Positions 13,090 through 27,700 of a stretch of 64,000 nucleotides of DNA are shown piece by piece. A program made the position numbers and the translations under genes. The notes under the pieces are model-generated. The model did not search any database, was not told the origin of the DNA, and saw nothing but the letters and a program-made list of their open reading frames with translations. How positions within the stretch are numbered: position 1 is the first letter of the stretch; each line of letters opens with the position of its first letter. This stretch comes from Procambarus clarkii. Its lineage: Eukaryota; Arthropoda; Malacostraca; Decapoda; Cambaridae. The stretch is from contig NC_091228.1 in assembly GCF_040958095.1 (NCBI RefSeq), positions 9,374,340 through 9,438,339 on the forward strand. The letters are read 5' to 3'.

Positions 13090-14800
13090 CACAAGCCACC
13101 CTTACATGTATTTGTCCGGAAACTCCGCTATCGGAAACTGGATGCAGTACGCCTCCCAGCACAGCCACTCATCAGGATACTCATCATGACGAAAACGCCT
13201 ATAAAGGGGGGTACCATATTATTCGGAACCTCGGACACAAAGGCATGCACACGGGTGACCCAAATTGTATCAGGGCACAGGGAAAGCAGGCCCACCCGCT
13301 CCCATAAGACGGGCTTCCGGGCAGCAGTTATTGATCCTCAACAGGCTGAAGACCAGCACCAGGCACAGCACCCCGTCGAATGGGCAACTGCACCCCTGGA
13401 ACGGAGCTGCAGCACTGGAGCCATCAACATAATGGGCGGCACCACGGGAGGCAACATGTCAGAGGGCAACACCACAGTGGACCCCAGCCGGAACAACATC
13501 CACAGGTCCAGGCATCGGCACAGACACCCCACGGCGGACATCCTTCTTTAGGACTACTACAAGACCCCGGCTAGTACTAACATCCTCACGATCCACCACA
13601 GGAGGGGGGGACCACCTGCCACTGCGGAGAACCCCTGCAGTGAGGTGTCTACTACTACAACACCGTCATAGAAGACAACGCAGCCCCAAGAACCACCCCA
13701 TCGACATCTGTAGACTCGCAATAGTCAATTTCATCCACGTCGGCCCAGGTAGAAGTAGAATGCTGTGAACGCTTCGGATCCTGCTCCTTGTTATCAGAGC
13801 GAGAGGCGGAACCCGAAACACGTATAACACAGGGCAGGCGCACGAAGACGTCAGCAGCCTCAATGACATGGGGGACCGGCCCCAACACAGCAGGAGGCCC
13901 ATAACCCACACCACCTCCCAGCACAGCCGGGACAGCCAGCGGGAACGGAGAGACAGGAGCCATAGGAGAAGGCAAATAGTCAGGCGCAGAAGACGAAGAA
14001 GGTGAAGCTGAAGATGCTGAAGATGGAGAGGTAACACCCTGGGGATCCACACCAGCATCAGGAACACCACAAGGAACAGGCCACCCTATCAAGGACTCCT
14101 GAATACATGCACCACCATGACCAAGCACGTACCGTCTGACACAGGACGCAACACAGCAGCCAAAGGCTCATCCACAGCTTCATCTACCGAGTCTGCCTCC
14201 ACAGGCGGTGGCGGGAAATCTTCCTCAATTCACCGGAGCGACAACATATTCCAAGCAGCCCGCAGCAGGGGGCCCAACAAACCACAGCGAAAGCAGGTGC
14301 GAGGTTGACAGTAGTAAACACGGATGTAATAACCCAGGAGCCGCACCGAGGACGGGATATTCGACTTCGGCCGCATTCCCAAAGTTTGTATATTAGTCCG
14401 GCACCTTAAATTTCCCAGAGGAAACCATATTAATCATCACACTCACAATAGTCCCAAACCGCCTAAAATACCGGGAACTCCAGGGGCGCACCATGAACGC
14501 TGACAAAGGTGAGAGCACCACTCTTGTCGGAAAAAGTCACAGTAGCATCAGCGTACAGCTGGGGCAAAGACTATCCCTAGTAGCTACGTAAAAACACCCT
14601 GTAGTCGTCCACTTCCGCAAACATCACAATAGCCCGATGCAAAGATACCAATTCCACATCATAGATCGTTGCCACAGAGACACGGAGCATGTCACACAAA
14701 ACTAGTTCCATTGCAGGTAATCGGCCCGCCCAGTAAATTCCTGGCCCACCGAAATAGCCCGCAAAACTGGAGGGAGGGGCCCCCATCACACAAGCCACGT
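13090..14800 (-). pseudogene. Decayed ORF1 (gag-like) of a non-LTR retrotransposon
   Basis: Coding-like stretches occur on the minus strand in shifting frames: MELVLCDMLRVSVATIYDVE and IVMFAEVDDYRVFLRSY (14577-14798), YADATVTFSDKSGALTFVS (near 14490-14550), a zinc-knuckle-like CQPRTCFRCG (near 14290-14310), a Ser/Pro-rich segment (13655-14128) and PDEWLCWEAYCIQFPIAEF (near 13110-13170). This order (RNA-binding-like domain, CCHC-type knuckle, low-complexity tail) resembles ORF1 proteins of non-LTR elements. Stops and frameshifts make it non-functional. Sequence from 12831 to about 13090 looks like its 3' noncoding end, running into (TA)n. Assignment is from general resemblance. Confidence 0.42.
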
Positions 14801-15042
14801 TAGCAACGCCGATCCAGGCACACCAATAGCCGGGTCAACACTGGGAGAGGCACGCAACGCACACTCACACCCAACGACCTCTGGTGGCCGAATCCAAGAA
14901 CTGACATTGAATGAACTTTTTCATAATATCTGCTTAAGTCAGTAACGTTTGTTTTTAGTAATGGGAACTCTTTTCAACCCGCAGTAAGGACTAAAACTCT
15001 GAAAATTTTTAGTCTTAAAGTGGACTCTGTATAATTGATCAT
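14801..15042. other. Unassigned spacer
   Basis: No repeat, RNA gene or convincing reading frame seen. It becomes AT-rich towards 15030, where the first GTGTACAC units appear. Confidence 0.5.
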
Positions 15043-15079
15043 TGTGTGTACACAGAGGCATGTACACTACATGTACACT
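15043..15079. repeat. Short outlier of the GTGTACAC minisatellite
   Basis: Two to three degenerate units (GTGTACACAGAGGCATGTAC, then ATGTACACTA) lie left of the RT fragment. The same units resume right after it, so the RT fragment sits inside the array or the array grew on both sides of it. Confidence 0.75.
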
Positions 15080-15791
15080 AAGGCTATTGGTCCAGACGGG
15101 ATCTCACCATGGGTACTGAAAGAGTTTGCAGAGGCACTATGCTTGACACTCTCCATAGTGTATAGTAGGTCACTGGAGACGGGAAACCTACCAGAAATAT
15201 GGAAGACGACGAATGTGGTCCCAATATACAAAAAGGGCGACAGGCAAGAGGTGCTAAACTACAGGCCAGTTTCCTTGACTTGTTTACCATTCAAGGTGAT
15301 GGTGAAGATCGTGAGACAAAACCTAGTAACACATCTGGAGAGAAGGGACTTCATAACAAATCGACAACATGGATTCAGGGAGGGTAAATCTTGCCTGACA
15401 GGCTTAATAGAATTCTACGACCAGGTGACAAAGATTAAGCAAGAAAGAGAAGGCTGGGCGGACTGCATTTTTTTGGATTGTCGGAAAGCCTTTGACACAG
15501 TACTGCATAAGAGGGTGGTACATAAGCTGGAGAGACAGGCAGGTGTAGCTGGTAGGGTGCTCCAGTGGATAAGGGAGTACCTAAGCAATAGGAAGCAGAG
15601 AGTTACGGTGAGGGTGAGACCTCGGATTTGGGTGGTCACCAGTGGTGGAGACCCACAGAGCTCTGTACTCTGTTCTATCTTGTTTCTGATATATGTAAAT
15701 GATCACCCAGAGGGTATAGATTCATTTCTCCAAATGTTTGCTGACGATGCCAAAATTATGAGAAGGATTAAGACAGAGGAGGACTGCTTGA
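15080..15791 (+). pseudogene. Non-LTR retrotransposon reverse transcriptase fragment embedded in the minisatellite
   Basis: About 237 codons without a stop. RT blocks are clear: AIGPDGISPWVLKEF, NYRPVSLTC, QHGFREGKSCL, CIFLDCRKAFD, GDPQSSVLCSILFLIYVND and the catalytic FADDAKI. It is typical of CR1/Jockey-type elements. Both ends are abrupt: the N-terminal endonuclease and the C-terminal thumb are missing, and minisatellite units touch both borders. The frame runs a little way into the array on each side, which is incidental. Confidence 0.85.
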
Positions 15792-18700
15792 GTGTACACA
15801 GAGGCGTGTACACAAAGGTAGTGTACACAGAGGCGTGTACACTATGGTAGAGAACACAGAGGTGTGTACACAATGGTAGTGTACACAGAGGTGTGTACAC
15901 AATGGTAGTGTACACAATGGTAGTGTATACAATGGTAGTGTACACAGGGGCGTGTACATAATGGTAGTGTACACAGAGGTGTGTACACAATGGTAATGTA
16001 CACAGAGGTGTGTACACTATGGCAGTGTACACAGAGGCGTGTACATAATGATAGTGTACACTATGGTAATGTACACAATGGTAGCGTACACAGCAGCGTG
16101 CTCACTATGGTAGTGTACGCAGGGGCGTGTACACAATGGTAGTGTACACAGGGGCGTGTACACAATGGTAATGTACACAGAGACGTGTACACTATGGTAG
16201 TGTACACAGGGGTGTGAACACTATGGTAGTGTACACAGGGGCGTGTACACAATGGTAGTGTACACAGAGGCGTGTACACTATGGTTGTGTACACAGGGGT
16301 GTGTGTACACAATGGTAGTGTACACAGAGGCGTGTACCTAATGGTAGTGTACCCAGGGGGCGTGTACACTATGGTAGTGTACACAGAGGAGTGTACACAA
16401 TGGTAGTGTACAGAGTGCGTGTACACAATGGAAGTGTACACAGAGGCGTATACACTACGGTAGTGTACACAGAGGCGTGTACAGAATGGTAGTGTACACA
16501 GATGCGTGTACACAATGGTAGTGTACACAGAGGCGTGTACACTATGGTAGAGAACACAGAGGTGTGTACATAACGGAAGTGTACACATAGGTGTGTACAC
16601 TATGGTAGTGTACAGAGGCGTGTACACAATGGTAGTGTACACTATGGTAGTGCACACTATGGTAGTGTACACAGAGGCGTGTACACAATGGTAGTGTACA
16701 CTATGGTAGTGTACACAGAGGCGTGCACACATTGGTAGTGTACACAGAGGCGTGTACACAATGGTAGTGTACACAGAGGCGTGCACACAATAGTAGTGCA
16801 CACAGAGGCGTGTACACAATTGTAGTGTACACAATGGTAGTGTACACAGAGGCGTGTACACAATGGTAGTGTATACAGAGGCATGTACACAATGATAGTG
16901 TACACAGGGGCGTGTACACAATGATAGTGTACACAATGGTAGTGTACACAGGGGCGAGTACACAATAGTAGTGTACTCTATGGTAGTGAACACAGAGGCG
17001 TGTACACAATGTTAGTGTACACAGAGGCGTGTACAAAGTAGTAGTGTACACAGGGGAGTGTAAACAATGGTAGTGTACACAGAGGCGTGTACACAATGGT
17101 AGTGTACAAAGAGTCGTGTACACAATGGTAGTGTACACAGAGGTGTGTACACTATAGTAGTGTACAAAGAGGCGTGTAAACAATGGTAGTGGACACAGAA
17201 GCGTGTACACAATGGTAGTGTACACTATAGTAGTGTACACAGAGGCGTGTACAGAATGGTAGTGTACACAGAGGCGTTACACAATGGTAGTGTACACAAT
17301 GGTAGCGTACACAGAGGCGTGCACACTATGGTAGTGTACACAGGGGCTTGTACACAATGGTAGTGTACACAATGGTAGCGTACACAGAGGCGTGCACACT
17401 ATGGTAGTGTATACAGGGGCTTGTACACAATGGTAGTATACACAGGGGCGTGTACAAAATGGTAATGTACACAGGGGCGTGTACACTATGGTAGTGTACA
17501 CAGAGGAGTGTACACAATGGTAGTGTACACAGGGGCGTGTGCACTATGGTAGTGTACACAGAGGCGTGTCCACTAAGGTAGTGTACACAGAGGCGTGTAC
17601 ACTATGGTAGTGTACACAAAGGCGTGTACATTATGGTAGTGTATACAACGGTGTGTACACAATAATAGTGTTCACAGAGGTGTGAACACTATGGTACTGT
17701 ACACAGAGGCGTGTACACGATGGTAGTGTACACATGGGCGTGTACACTATGGTAGTGTACACAAAGGCCTGTTTCACTATAGTAGTGTACACAGGGGCTT
17801 GTACACTATGGTAGTGTACACAGAGGCGTGTCCACTAAGGTAGTGTATACAGAGGCGTGTACACTATGGTAGTGTACACAAAGGCGTGTACATTATGGTA
17901 GTGTATACAAGGGTGTGTACACAATAATAGTGTTCACAGAGGTGTGAACACTATGGTTCTGTACACAGAGGCGTGTACACGATGGTAGTGTACACATGGG
18001 CGTGTACACTATGGTAGTGTACAGAGGGGTGTGTACACTGTGGTAGTGTACACAGAGGCTTGTACACTATGGTAGTGTACAAAGAGGCGTGTACACTATT
18101 GTAGTGCACACAGAGGCGTGTTCACAGGGGAGTGTACACAATAGTAGTGTACACTATGGCAGTGTACACAGAGGCGTGTACACTATGGTAGTGTACACAG
18201 GGGCGTGTAAACAATGGTAGTGTACAGAGTGCGTGTACACTATGGTAGTGTACACAGAGGCGTGTACACAATGGTAGTGTAAACAGAGGCGTTTACACTA
18301 TGGTAGTAAACACATTGGTAGTGTACACAGATGCGTGTACACAATGCTAGTGAACACAGAGGCGTGTACACAATGGTAGTTAAAACAGAGGCGTTTACAC
18401 TATAGTAGTGTACACATTGGTAATGTACACAGGGGCGTTTACACAATTATAGTGTACACAGAGGCGTGTAAATATTGGTAGTGTACACAGAGGCGTGTAC
18501 ACTATGCTAGAATACACAGAGGCGTGTACAATATGGTAGTGTACACAGAGGGGTGTACACTCTGGTAGTATACACAGAGGTGTGTACATAATGGTAGTGT
18601 ACACTGTGGTAGTGTACACAGAGGCAAGTACACAATGTTAGTATACACAGAGGCGTGTACACTACGGTAGTGTACACAGAGGCCTGTAAATTATGGTAGT

Positions 18701-21700
18701 GTACACATTGGCGTGTACACAATGGTAGTGTACACAGCGGCGTGTACACAATGGTAGTGTAAATAATGGCAGTGTACACAAAGGTAGTGTACACAGGGGC
18801 GTTTACACAATGGTAGTGTACACAGGGGCGTGTACACGATGGTAGTGTACACAGAGGCGTGTACACAATGGTATTGTACACAGAAGCGTGTACACAATGG
18901 TAGTGTACACAGAGGCGTGAAGACAATGGTAGTGTACACTATGGTAGTGTACACAGAGGCGGGTACACTATGGTAGTGTACACAGAGGCGTGAACACAAT
19001 GGTAGAGTACACAGGGGTGTGTACACTATGGTAGTGTACGCAGAGGCGTGTACACTATGGTAGTGTACATAGAGGAGTTATACACTATGGTAGTGTACAC
19101 AGAGGCGGGTACACTATGGTAGTGTACACAGAGGCGTGAACACAATGGTAGAGTACACAGGGGTGTGTACACTATGGTAGTGTATGCAGAGGCGTGTACA
19201 CAATGGTAGTATACACAGACGCGTGTACACTATAGTAGTGTACACAATGGTAGTGTACACAATGGTAGTGTACACAATGGTAGTGCACACTATGGTAGTG
19301 TACACATTGGTAGTGTACACAATGATAGTGTACACAGGGGTGTGTACACAATGGTAGTTTACACAGGGGTGTGTACATAATGGCAATGTACACAATGGTA
19401 GTGTGTACAGGGGTGTGTACACAGGGCTGTGTACGCTATGGGAGTGTACACAATGGTAGTGTTTACAGGGGTGTGTAGAAAGGGCTGTGTACGCTATGGG
19501 AGTGTACATAGAGGTGTGAACACAATGGTAGTGTTTACAGAGGTGTGTACAAAGGGCTGTGTACGCTATGGGAGTGTACATAGAGGTGTGTACACAATGG
19601 TAGTGTACACATGGGCGTGTACACTATGTTAGTGTTCACTGAGGCGTTTCACAATGGTAGTGTACACAGAGGTGTGTATACTACCATAGTGTACACAGAG
19701 GCGTGTACACTATGGTATTGTAAACAGAGGCGTGTGCACAATGGTAGTGTACACAATGGTATTGTACACAATGGCAGTGTACACTGAGCCGTGTACACAA
19801 TGGTAGTGTACACAGAGTCATGTACACTATGTTAGTGTACACAATGGTAGTTTACAGAGTTGTGTACACTATGGTAGTGTACACTATGAAAGTGTACACA
19901 ATGGACGTGTACACAATGGACGTGTACACAATGGTAGTGCACACTATTGTATTGTACACTATGGTATTGTACACTATGGTAGTAAACACAGAGGTCTGTA
20001 CACTATGGTAGTGTACACAGAGTGTACACTATGGTAGTGTACACAGATGCGTGTACACTATGGTAGTGAACACAGAGGGTTGTACACTATGGAAGTGTAC
20101 AGAGTGGTAGTGTGCACCTGGGCGTGTACACTATGATAGTGAACACAGAGGGGTGTACACAATGGTAGTGTACACAGAGGTGTGTACACTATGTTAGTGT
20201 ACACAGAGGTGTGCACACAATGGTAGTGTACACAGAGGCGTGTACACTATGGTAGTGTACACAGGGATGTGTACGCTATGGTAGTGTACATAGATGTGTG
20301 TACACAATGGTAGTTTACACAGGGGCGTGTACACTATGTTACTGTACACTGAGGCGTTACACTATGGTAGTGTACACAGGGGCGTGTACACAACGGTAGT
20401 GTACACAGAGGCGTGTACGCAATGGTAGTATACACAGAAGCGTGTACACTATGATAGAGTACATAGAGGTGTGTACACATGGTAGTGTACACAAAGGTGT
20501 GTACACAATGATAGTGTACACAATAGTAGTGTAGACAGAAGCGTGTACACTATGCTAGTGTACACAAAGGTGTGTACACAATGGTAGTGTACACAGAGGC
20601 GTGTACACAATGGTAGTGTACACAGAGGTGTGTATACAATGGCAGTGTACACAGGGGCGTATACACTATGGAGGTGTACACAGAGGCGTGTCTCACTATG
20701 GTAGTGTACACAGGGGCGAGTACACAATGGTAGTGTACACAGAGGCGTGTCCACTAAGGCAGTGTACACTGAGACGTGTACACAATGGTAGTGTACACTT
20801 TGGTAGTGTACACTATATTAGTGTACACAGAGGCGTGTTTCACTATGGTAGTATACACAGGGTCATGTACACTATGGTAGAGTACATAGAGGCGTGTCCA
20901 CTTAGGTAGTGCACACAGAAGCGTGTACACAGTAGTAGTGTACACTATGGAAGTGTACACTATTGAAGTGTGCACTATGGTAGTGTACACAGAGGCGTGA
21001 ACACTATGGTAGTGTACACAGGCGTGTGTACACTAGGATAGTGTACACAAAAACGTGTACAATATGGTAGTGTGCATAGGGGTGTGTACACTATGGTAGT
21101 GTGCACAGAGGCGTGTACACTATGGTAGTGTACACAGAGGCGTGTACACTATGGTAGTGTACACAGAGGCGTGTACACTACGGTAGTGTACACAAAGGCG
21201 TGCACACTATGGTAGTGTACATAGAGGAGTGTACACTATAGTAGTGTACACAGGGACATGTACACAATGGTAGTGTACACTGAGGCGTGTACACTATAGT
21301 AGTGTACACTATAGTAGTGTACACAGAGGCGTGTACACTGCGGTAGTGTACACAGGGGCGTGTACACAATGGTAGTGTACTCAATGGCAGTGTACATTTG
21401 GGCGTGTACACTATTTTAGTGGACACAGAGGCGTGTACACAATGGTAGTGTACACAGAGGTTTATACACTATGATGGTGTACACAAAGGTGTGTAAACAA
21501 TGGTAGTGTACACAGAGGCGTGTACACTATGGTTGTGTACGCAGAGGCGTGTACACAATGGTAGTGTACACAGAGGCGTGTACACAATGGTTATGTACAC
21601 AGAGGCGTGTACACAGAGGCGTGTACACAATGGTGGTGTACACAGGGGTTTGTACACAATAGTAGTGTACACAGGGGTGTGTACACAATGGTAGTGTACA

Positions 21701-24700
21701 CAGGGGTGTGTACACAGGGGTGTGTACACAATGGTAGTGTACACAATGGTAGTGTACACAAAGGCCTGTCTCATTATAGTAGTGCACACAGGAGTGTGTA
21801 CACTAAGGTAGTGTACACAGAGGCGTGTACACAATAGTAGTGTACACTATGGTAGTGTACACAAGGGCGTGTACACAATGGAAGTGTACACTATGGAAGT
21901 GTACACAAAGGCGTGTACACTATGGTAGTGTATACAAGGACGTGTACACAATGATAGTGTACACAGAGGTGTGAACACCATGGTACTGTACACGGAGGCG
22001 TATACTCAATGGTAGTGTACACAGAGGCGTGTACACAATGGTAGTGTACACAGAGGCGTGTATACTATGGTAGTGTACACAGAGGGGTGTACACTATGGT
22101 AGTGTAAACAGAGATGTGTACACTATGGGAGTGTACACAGACGTGTGTACACAATGGTAGGGTACACAGGGGCTTGTACACTATGTTAGTGTACACAGAG
22201 CCGTGTACGCAATGGTAGTGTACACAGAGGCTTGTACGCAATGGTACTGTACACAGAGGCGTGTCTCACTATGGCAGTGTACACAGGGGCTTGTACACTA
22301 TGGTAGTGTACACAGAGGCGTGTCCACTAAAGTAGTGTACACAGAGGCGTATACACAATGGAAGTGTACACTATGGTAGTGTACACAAACGCGTGTACAC
22401 TATGGAAGTGTATACAAGGGCGGGTACACAATAATAGTGTTCACAGAGGTGTGAACACTATAGTACTGTACACGGAGGCGTGTACACGATGATAGTGTAC
22501 ACGGGCGTGTACACTATGGTAGTGTACAGAGGGATGTGTACACTGTGGTAGTGTACACAGAGGCTTGTACACTATGGTAGTGTACAAAGAAGCGTGTACA
22601 CTATTGTAGTGCACACAGAGGCATGTACACTAGAGTATGTACACAGGGGAGTGTACACAATAGTAGTGTACACTATGGCAGTGTATACAGAGGCGTGTAC
22701 ACTATGGTAGTGTACACAGGGGCGTGTAAACATTGGAAGTGTACAGAGTGCGTGTACACTATAGTAGTGTACACAGAGGCGTGTACACAATGGTAGTGTA
22801 AACAGAGGCGTTTACACTATGGTAGTGAACACAATGGTAGTGTACACCGATGCGTGTACACATTGCTAGTGAACACAGAGGCGTGTACACAATGGTAGTG
22901 AAAACAGAGGCGTTTACACTATGGTAGTGTAAACACAGGCGTTTACACTATGGTAGTGAACAAAATTGTAGTGTACACAGATGCGTGTACACAATGCTAG
23001 TGAACACAGAGGCGTGTACACAATGGTAGTGAAAACAGAGGCGTTTACACTCTGGTAGTGTACACATTGGTAATGTACACAGGGGCGTTTACACAATTAT
23101 AGTGTACACAGAGGCGTGTACACAATGGTAGTGTACAAGAAGACGTGTACACAATGTTAGTGTACACAGAGGTGTGTATACAATGGTAGTGTACACAGGG
23201 GCGTATACACTATGGAGGTGTACACAGAGGCCTGTCTCACTATGGTAGTGTACACAGAGGCGAGTACACAATGGTAGTTTACACAGAGGCGTGTCCACTG
23301 AGACGTGTACACAATGGTAGTGTACACTATGGTAGTGTACACTCTATTAGTGTACACAGAGGCGTGTTTCACTATGGTAGTATACACAGGGTTATGTACA
23401 GTATGGTAGTGTACACAGAGGCGTGGCCACTTAGGTAGTGCAGACAGAAGCGTGTACACAATAGTAGTGTACACTATGGAAGTGTACACTATGGAAGTGT
23501 GCACTATGGCAGTGTACACAGAGGCGTGTACACTATGGTAGTGTACACAGGCGTGTGTACACATAGGCGTGTCCACTATGGTTGTGTACATAGGGGTGTG
23601 TACACTATGGTTGTGTACTTAGGGGTGTGTACACTATGGTAGTGTGCACAGAAGCGTGTACACTATGGTAGTGTACACAGAGGCGTTACACTATGGTAGT
23701 GTACACAGGGGCGTGTACACAACGGTAGTGTACACAGAGGCGTGTACGCAATGGTAGTATATACAGAAGCGTGTACACTATGATAGTGTACATAGAGGTG
23801 TGTACACATGGTAGTGTACACAAAGGTGTGTAAACAATGATAGTGTACACAATAGTAGTGTACACAGAAGCGTGTACACTATGATAGTGTACACAAAGGT
23901 GTGTACAAAATGGTAGTGTACACAGAGGCGTGTACACAATGGTAGTGTACATAGAGGTGTGTATACAATGGTAGTGTACACAGGGGCGTATACACTATGG
24001 AGGTGTACACAGAGGCGTGTCTCACTATGGTATTGTACACAGGGGCGAGTACACAATGGTAGTGTACACAGAGGCGTGTCCACTAAGGCAGTGTACACTG
24101 AGACGTGTACACAATGGTAGTGTACACTATGGTAGTGTACACTATATTAGTGTACACAGAGGTGTGTTTCACTATGGTAGTATACACAGGGTCATGTACA
24201 CTATGGTAGTGTACATAGAGGCGTGTCCACTTAGGTAGTGCACACAAAAGCGTGTACACAATAGTAGTGTACACTATGGAAGTGTACACAATTGAAGTGT
24301 GCACTATGGTAGTGTACACAGAGGCGTGTACAATATGGTAGTGTACACAGGCGTGTGTACACTAGGATAGTTTACACAAAGGCGTGTACAATATGGTAGT
24401 GTACACAGGGGTGTGTACACTATGGTAGTGTGCACAGAGGCGTGTACACTATGGTAGTGTACACAGAGGCGTGTACACTACGGTAGTGTACACAGAGGCG
24501 TCAACACTATAGTAGTGTACACAGAGGCGTGTACAAATGGGCGTGTACACTATTTTAATGTACACAGAGGCGTGTACACAATGGTAGTGTACACAGAGGT
24601 TTTTACACTATGGTGGTGTACACAAAGGTGTGTACACAATGGTAGTGTACACAGAGGCGTGTACACTATGGTTGTGTACACAGAGGCGTGTACACAATGG

Positions 24701-27700
24701 TAGTGTACACAGAGGCGTGTACACAATGGTTATGTACACAGAGGCGTGTACACAGAGGCGTGTACACAATGGTAGTGTACACAGGGGTTTGTACACAGGG
24801 GTGTGTACACAATGGTAGTGTACACAGGGGTGTGTACACAGCGGTGTGTACACAATAGTAGTGTACACAATAGTAGTGTACACAAAGGCCTGTCTCATTA
24901 TAGTAGTGCACAGAGGAGCGTGTACACTAAGGTTGTGTACACAGAGGCGTGTACACAATGGTAGTGTACACTATGGTAGTGTTCACAAGGGCGTGCACAC
25001 AATGGAAGTGTACACTATGGAAGTGTACACAAAGGCGTGTACACTATGGTAGTGTATACAAGGACGTGTACACAGTAATAGTGTACACAGAGGTGTGAAC
25101 ACCATGGTACTGTACACGGAGGCGTATACACAATGGTAGTGTATACAGAGGCGTGTATACTATGGTAGTGTACACAGAGGGGTGTACACTATGATAGTGT
25201 AAACAGAGATGTGTACACTATGGTAGTGTACACAGACGTGTGTTCACAATGGTAGGTTTCACAGAGGCTTGTACACTATGTTAGTGTACACAGAGCCGTG
25301 TACGCAATGGTAGTGAACACAGAGGCTTGTACGCAATGGTAGTGTACACAGAGGCGTGTACAGTATGGTAGTGTACACAAAGATGTGTAATCTATGGTAG
25401 TGTACACAGACGTGTGTACACTATGGTAGTGTACACAGAGGCGTTTACACTATGGAAGTGTACACAGGGGCGTGTACACAATGGTAGTGTACACAGAGAC
25501 CTATACGCAATGGTAGTGTACACAGAGGCTTGTACGCAATGGTAGTGTACACAGAGGCGTGTACACTATAGTAGTGTATACAAGAGCGTATACACAATAA
25601 TAGTGTACACAGAGGTGTGAACACTATGGTACTGTACACAGAGGCGTGTCTCAATATGGCAGTGTACACAGGGGCTTGTACACTATTGTAGTGTACACAG
25701 AGGCGTGTCCACTAAGGTAGTGTACACAGAGGCGTGTACACAATGGAAGTGTACACTATGGTAGTGTACACAAACGCGTGTACACTATGGAAGTGTATAC
25801 AAGGGCGTGTACACAATAATAGTGTTCACAGAGGTGTGAACCCTATGGTACTGTACACGGAGGCGTGTACACGATGGTAGTGTACACAGGGGCGTGTACA
25901 CTATGGTAGTGTACAGAGGGGTGTGTACACTGTGGTAGTGTACACAGAGGCTTGTACACTATGGTAGTGTACAAAGAGGCGTGTACACTATTGTAGTGCA
26001 CACAGAGGCGTGTACACTATAGTATGTACACAGGGGAGTGTACACAATAGTAGTGTACATTATGGCAGTGTACACAGAGGCGTGTACACTATGGTAGTGT
26101 ACACAGGGGCGTGTAAACAATGGAAGTGTACAGAGTGCGTGTACACTATGGTAGTGTACACAGAGGCGTGTACACAATGGTAGTGTAAACAGAGGCGTTT
26201 ACACTATGGTAGTGAACACAATGGTAGTGTACACAGATGCGTGTAAACAATGCTAGTGAACACAGAGGCGTGTACACAATGGTAGTGAAAACAGAGGCGT
26301 TTACACTATGGTAGTGTAAACAGAGGCGTTTACACTATGGTAGTGAACACAATGGTAGTGTACACAGATGCGTGTACACAATGCTAGTGAACACAGAGGC
26401 GTGTACACAATGGTAGTGAAAACAGAGGCGTTTACACTATGGTAGTATACACATTGGTAATTTACACAGGGGCGTTTACACAATTCTAGTGTACACAGAG
26501 GCGTGTACACAATGGTAGTGTACACGAAGACGTGTACACAATGGTAGTGTACACAGAGGCGTGTACATATTGGTAGTGTACACAGAGGCGTGTACACTAT
26601 GCTAGTATACACAGAGGCGTGTACAATATGGTAGTGTACAAAGAGTGGTGTACACTCTGGTAGTGTACACAGAGGTGTGTACATAATAGTAGTGTACACA
26701 GGGATGTGTACACTATGGTGGTGTACACAGAGGCAAGTACACAATGTTAGTGTACACAGAGGCGTGTACACTACGGTAATGTACACAGAGGCCTGTACAT
26801 AATTGTAGTGTACACATTGGTGTGTACACAATGGTAGTGTACACAATGGCAGTGTACACAATGGTAGTGTACACAGAGGCGTTTACACAATGGTAGTGTA
26901 CACAGGGGCGTGTATACGATGGAAGTGTACACAGAGGCGTGTACACAATGGTTTTGTACACAGAGGCGTGTACACTATGGTAGTGTACACAGAGGCGTGA
27001 AGACAATGGTAGAGTACACAGGAGTGTGTTCACTATGGTAGTGTACGCAGAGGCGTGTACACTATGGTAGTGTACACAGAGGCGTGTACACTATGGTAGT
27101 GTACATAGAGGAGTTATACACTATGGTAGTGTACACAAAAGTGTGTGCACAATGGTAGTATACACAGAGGCATGTACACTATAGTAGTGTACACAATCGT
27201 GGTGTACACAATGGTAGAGTAAACTATTGTAGTGTACACAATGGTAGTGTACACAATGATAGTGTACACAGGGGTGTGTACACAATGGTAGTTTACAAAG
27301 GGGTGTGTACATAATGGCAATGTACACAATGGTAGTGTGTACAGGGGTGTGTACACGGGGCTGTGTACGCTATGGGAGTGTACAAATGGTAGTGTGTACA
27401 GGGGTGTGTACAAAGGGCTGTGTACGCTATGGGAGTGTACATAGAGATGTGTACACAATGGTAGTGTACACAGAGGTGTGTATACTACCATAGTGTACAC
27501 AGAGGCGTGTACACTATGGTATTGTAAACAGAGGCGTGTGCTCAATGGTAGTGTACACTGAGCCGTGTACACAATGGTAATGTACACAATGGTAATGTAC
27601 ACAATGGACGTGAACACAATGTTAGTGCACACTATGGTATTGTACACTATGGTATTGTACACTATGGTAGTAAACACAGAGGTCTGTACACTATGGTAGT

